Made by a program: the position numbers and the translations under genes | Notes under the pieces: generated by a model | Told to the model about the DNA's origin: nothing | Databases searched by the model: none | The model's input: only the letters and a program-made list of their open reading frames with translations | From: Phytophthora colocasiae | Lineage: Eukaryota; Oomycota; Peronosporomycetes; Peronosporales; Peronosporaceae | Direction: 5' to 3' | NCBI GenBank assembly: GCA_018806915.1 | Contig: JAGKQI010000064.1 | Coordinates: forward strand, 372,001 to 436,000 | DNA length: 64,000 nucleotides | In this document: piece after piece, positions 61,573-64,000 of the stretch | How the letters are laid out: each line of letters starts with the position of its first letter | How positions within the stretch are numbered: position 1 is the first letter of the stretch

Positions 61573-63114
61573 ATGGCTGCCGACCGAGGAGGGTCCGTGG
61601 CCGTGTACCACAGCAGCGTTGCAACCAGTGAAGACGGCATGTTTGAATCACCCGGAGAGCTGCAGAACTCTCCGCACGAAGATTTTCCTTACGTGCAGGA
61701 GCAGATAATGACAACCGAAAAGTCAAGTCGAAGACACTCGTGGAGCGAGTTTTTCCACCGCAACGCAGTGCAACGCGTCATTTCAGCGACTATTTTGGCG
61801 CCGGCCGTGACGATGTTCTTGTGGCTGTCACCGGCTTTTGCCACTACGACGGTGTGCAGTTTTATGATCAGCACGTGCGCGTACGAGTACGCGTGTTTGG
61901 CGAACCGCATCCGACTGCGGATCTTGACGCAGTTGGAAGCCATGGAGGGTGTACTGGAAGGCAGTGAAACCAATAGGCGATTCGGTAATCACACGTCGCT
62001 TAATGAGACCAGGAGCAACCACAGCATCTCAAGTAGCAGCTCTGAAGGTGAAAATGTTCGAAATAGCGGGGTTCGAACCAGATTGATGAGATCTCCACTT
62101 CCAGATGCGAGGGCAGTCGAGGAAGAGCGGGAAAACCGGGAGATTGCGATTGTTGATGATGAATTACGCAACCAGGAGGACCGGATACACCGATGTGCAG
62201 TGACTGGTATTGCCGCTCTATACTTTGAAGGACACGTGTGGTGGGCTGCGGCTTTTGTATCGATTCCAGTTTGTATCATGACGTCGACAGTATTTTTGCT
62301 TTCGATCCAGTGGGTGGATGAGTTTGGATCGACTGAGTTTTACACGTATCGATGGTTTTTCGCAATTCCGACGGGATATGTGGTCGCGCTGTGTGCGTGC
62401 TTGACACCAGATTGGCAGTACGCGGTGATCACGTTGGTGAAATATGGCGTCTTCACTATTCTCACACTGCACTCGACTGCATGCCCAATGAACGAACTCA
62501 ACTGTAACCTATTGATGGGTACTTCAGAGATTTTCCTTGGTGGAATGGCAATTATCCTGGTATTTCGTTTCGCTTCAACACCTGGCAAGGCTGAGGCGTT
62601 TATCAGCTTCATGTTGGACGTCGTGGGCTTATTATACGTTACAGGCACGCTATCGATTCTCGTGGCTTTCGTTGACGACAACCACCGCACACTTTATCGG
62701 AAGTTGCTCATCGCTTTGTTGTATATCGTTTGGGCGTCGGACACTGGAGCTTATCTCATTGGCAAACTGCTAGATTATTTCCACTACCCGTACTACAATC
62801 CGCTAGCGGCCCACCTATCTAAGAACAAGGACTATGAAGGTACACTGGGTGCGATCATCTTTGGCATTGTTACGATGGTAGTGGTCTCCCGATTACTGAA
62901 CTTGCCCGGCTCCTTTGGCATGAAAGTTGGCTTTACAGTGTTAGCGGTGGTCGTTGGACGAATGGGTGACTTGTTTGAAAGCCTACTGAAGCGAGCCGCG
63001 GGTGTCAAGGACTCGGGAACACTCATTCCAGGTCACGGAGGAGTTTTGGACCGCATTGACGCGTTGATGTTCGCCACGATCGTTTTTTCACGCTACTACG
63101 CATTGCAATCCTGA
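61573..63114 (+). CDS. CDP-diacylglycerol synthase, tandem copy 4
   Basis: 513 residues from ATG 61573 (MAADRGGSVAVYHSS); the in-frame GTG at 61558 is not needed. Blocks: NAVQRVISATILAPAVTMFL, CAYEYACLANRIRLR, an insert of about 85 Ser/Glu-rich residues, GHVWWAAAFVSIPVCIMTST and other membrane segments, and the complete signature [20 protein letters not shown] followed by [11 protein letters not shown]. It is closest to copy 2 over the N-terminal third and shares the [13 protein letters not shown] variant with copy 3, a mosaic that could reflect gene conversion. Confidence 0.88.
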   Translation: MAADRGGSVAVYHSSVATSEDGMFESPGELQNSPHEDFPYVQEQIMTTEKSSRRHSWSEFFHRNAVQRVISATILAPAVTMFLWLSPAFATTTVCSFMISTCAYEYACLANRIRLRILTQLEAMEGVLEGSETNRRFGNHTSLNETRSNHSISSSSSEGENVRNSGVRTRLMRSPLPDARAVEEERENREIAIVDDELRNQEDRIHRCAVTGIAALYFEGHVWWAAAFVSIPVCIMTSTVFLLSIQWVDEFGSTEFYTYRWFFAIPTGYVVALCACLTPDWQYAVITLVKYGVFTILTLHSTACPMNELNCNLLMGTSEIFLGGMAIILVFRFASTPGKAEAFISFMLDVVGLLYVTGTLSILVAFVDDNHRTLYRKLLIALLYIVWASDTGAYLIGKLLDYFHYPYYNPLAAHLSKNKDYEGTLGAIIFGIVTMVVVSRLLNLPGSFGMKVGFTVLAVVVGRMGDLFESLLKRAAGVKDSGTLIPGHGGVLDRIDALMFATIVFSRYYALQS

Positions 63115-63323
63115 AAGTAAAGTGCAGGCCCACCAATATTATTTAATGTCAAAAATGCAGCCCATACATATCCATGACTCTGCTCCTCGCCCATTCTCGA
63201 TAATTATTATCCAACAATTTATTTATAGCGGGGAGAGTAAAATGATTTTTTTTTTTCTGACTAAATAAATTGTCCGCCCGGCTCATCTGAAAAGCCGGTG
63301 CAGCATCGTGCCTGCCTTCCGCG

Positions 63324-64000
63324 ATGATACCTGTCGAGTCGAGCCCCGCCAGCCAGCACGAAGCCATCCCGATCATGCCACAGCCGTCGATAGACGTGCA
63401 AAACTCTCCGCTTACGGGGTCTTACCACCTCCGCGCAGCTTCCCCGCCTCTGCGAGCCAACCAGTCCATTAGTCGCTGTCCGGCCTTCCTCAAGTACAAT
63501 GTGGTACAGCGCACGATCTCCGCTGCGGTGCTGGCACCTGCAGTGACGGTATTTCTATGGCTGTCACCAGCTATTGCCACGTCTACAGTCTGCAGCTTCA
63601 TGACCAGCACCTGTTCGTACGAGTACGCCTGTCTGGCGAACAGAATTCTTCTACGACTATTGACGAGACTCGAAGCGCTCGAGAACTCCATTTGTCATGC
63701 AAACAGACCGGGAGCTGTCGTCAGTGACGTTTCCCATCCAGATACACGCAGTGACAGCGAGAGTAGTGGCAGCTTCGCCAGCAGTAGATCCTTCAACTTC
63801 AATGTGACTGCCAGTCGGACATTCGTGTTTGATTCTGCAGAGTCCCAGCTACATCAGAGACTGTCGATTGACGCGGATAGGTATACTACACGGACGACAA
63901 CAACCAGGGCATTCCAGGAAGAACAAGAAGCCAGAGAAATTGCCCGAGTCAATGGTGAACTGAAGGAACAGGCACCCAGGTTGCGCCGCTGTGCAGTCAC
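63324..64000 (+). CDS. CDP-diacylglycerol synthase, tandem copy 5 (5' part only)
   Basis: From ATG 63324 (MIPVESSPASQHEAIPIMPQ) an open frame runs off the window after about 225 codons. It contains NVVQRTISAAVLAPAVTVFL, CSYEYACLANRILLR, a Ser/Thr-rich insert (SESSGSFASSRSFNFNVTAS) and the conserved EIARVNGELKEQ...RRCAVT segment that precedes the next membrane helices in copies 2 and 4. The catalytic end lies beyond position 64000. No break is visible in the part shown. Confidence 0.85.
   Translation, partial: MIPVESSPASQHEAIPIMPQPSIDVQNSPLTGSYHLRAASPPLRANQSISRCPAFLKYNVVQRTISAAVLAPAVTVFLWLSPAIATSTVCSFMTSTCSYEYACLANRILLRLLTRLEALENSICHANRPGAVVSDVSHPDTRSDSESSGSFASSRSFNFNVTASRTFVFDSAESQLHQRLSIDADRYTTRTTTTRAFQEEQEAREIARVNGELKEQAPRLRRCAV

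Overview
This window reads as nuclear DNA of an oomycete, most likely a Phytophthora species. Genes are compact, with short GT-AG introns of about 54-75 bp. The families are typical of the group: LRR receptor kinases of the TKL type, large multi-pass membrane proteins of unknown function, GT71-type glycosyltransferases and tandem CDP-diacylglycerol synthases. Much of the rest is mobile DNA that has cut into and between them. The species assignment is inference.

Region by region. 1-5.4 kb is a graveyard: a decayed Crypton-like tyrosine recombinase, then broken genes for secreted or cell-surface proteins, one resembling an AA17-type polysaccharide monooxygenase. 5.9-11.4 kb has a gene with one in-frame stop, a truncated BCDIN3D-like methyltransferase, an open PiggyBac-type transposase, and decayed LRR and coiled-coil genes. 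11.74-14.22 kb is a PiggyBac element with TTAA target sites and an intron-containing, dead transposase. 14.35-16.14 kb is an element with perfect 47-bp terminal inverted repeats, holding SET-domain and Harbinger-like remnants. It stops about 25 bp before an intact 2-oxoglutarate oxygenase gene.

17.3-26.0 kb is a local duplication of a roughly 760-aa membrane protein (two intact copies, one dead) fused by deletion to a dead LRR receptor kinase. 26.1-33.4 kb is a second recombinase gene, already carrying stops, split by a 5,106-bp Ty1/copia element with apparently identical LTRs and 5-bp target duplications. 33,488-48,209 is a solid block of Helitrons, all on the minus strand and joined exactly head to tail. 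It includes one near full-length Rep-helicase element, one deleted element, short non-autonomous elements and an array of 225-bp 3'-end units.

From 48.2 kb on, ordinary genes dominate: two tandem GT71-type transferases; an intact LRR kinase whose DFG motif is changed to GFR (a probable pseudokinase); two small related membrane proteins; a protein tyrosine phosphatase; and five tandem CDP-diacylglycerol synthase genes, the last running off the window.

These genes do not form a single pathway. The shared theme is expansion of membrane, signalling and lipid-enzyme families by tandem duplication next to heavy transposon activity.
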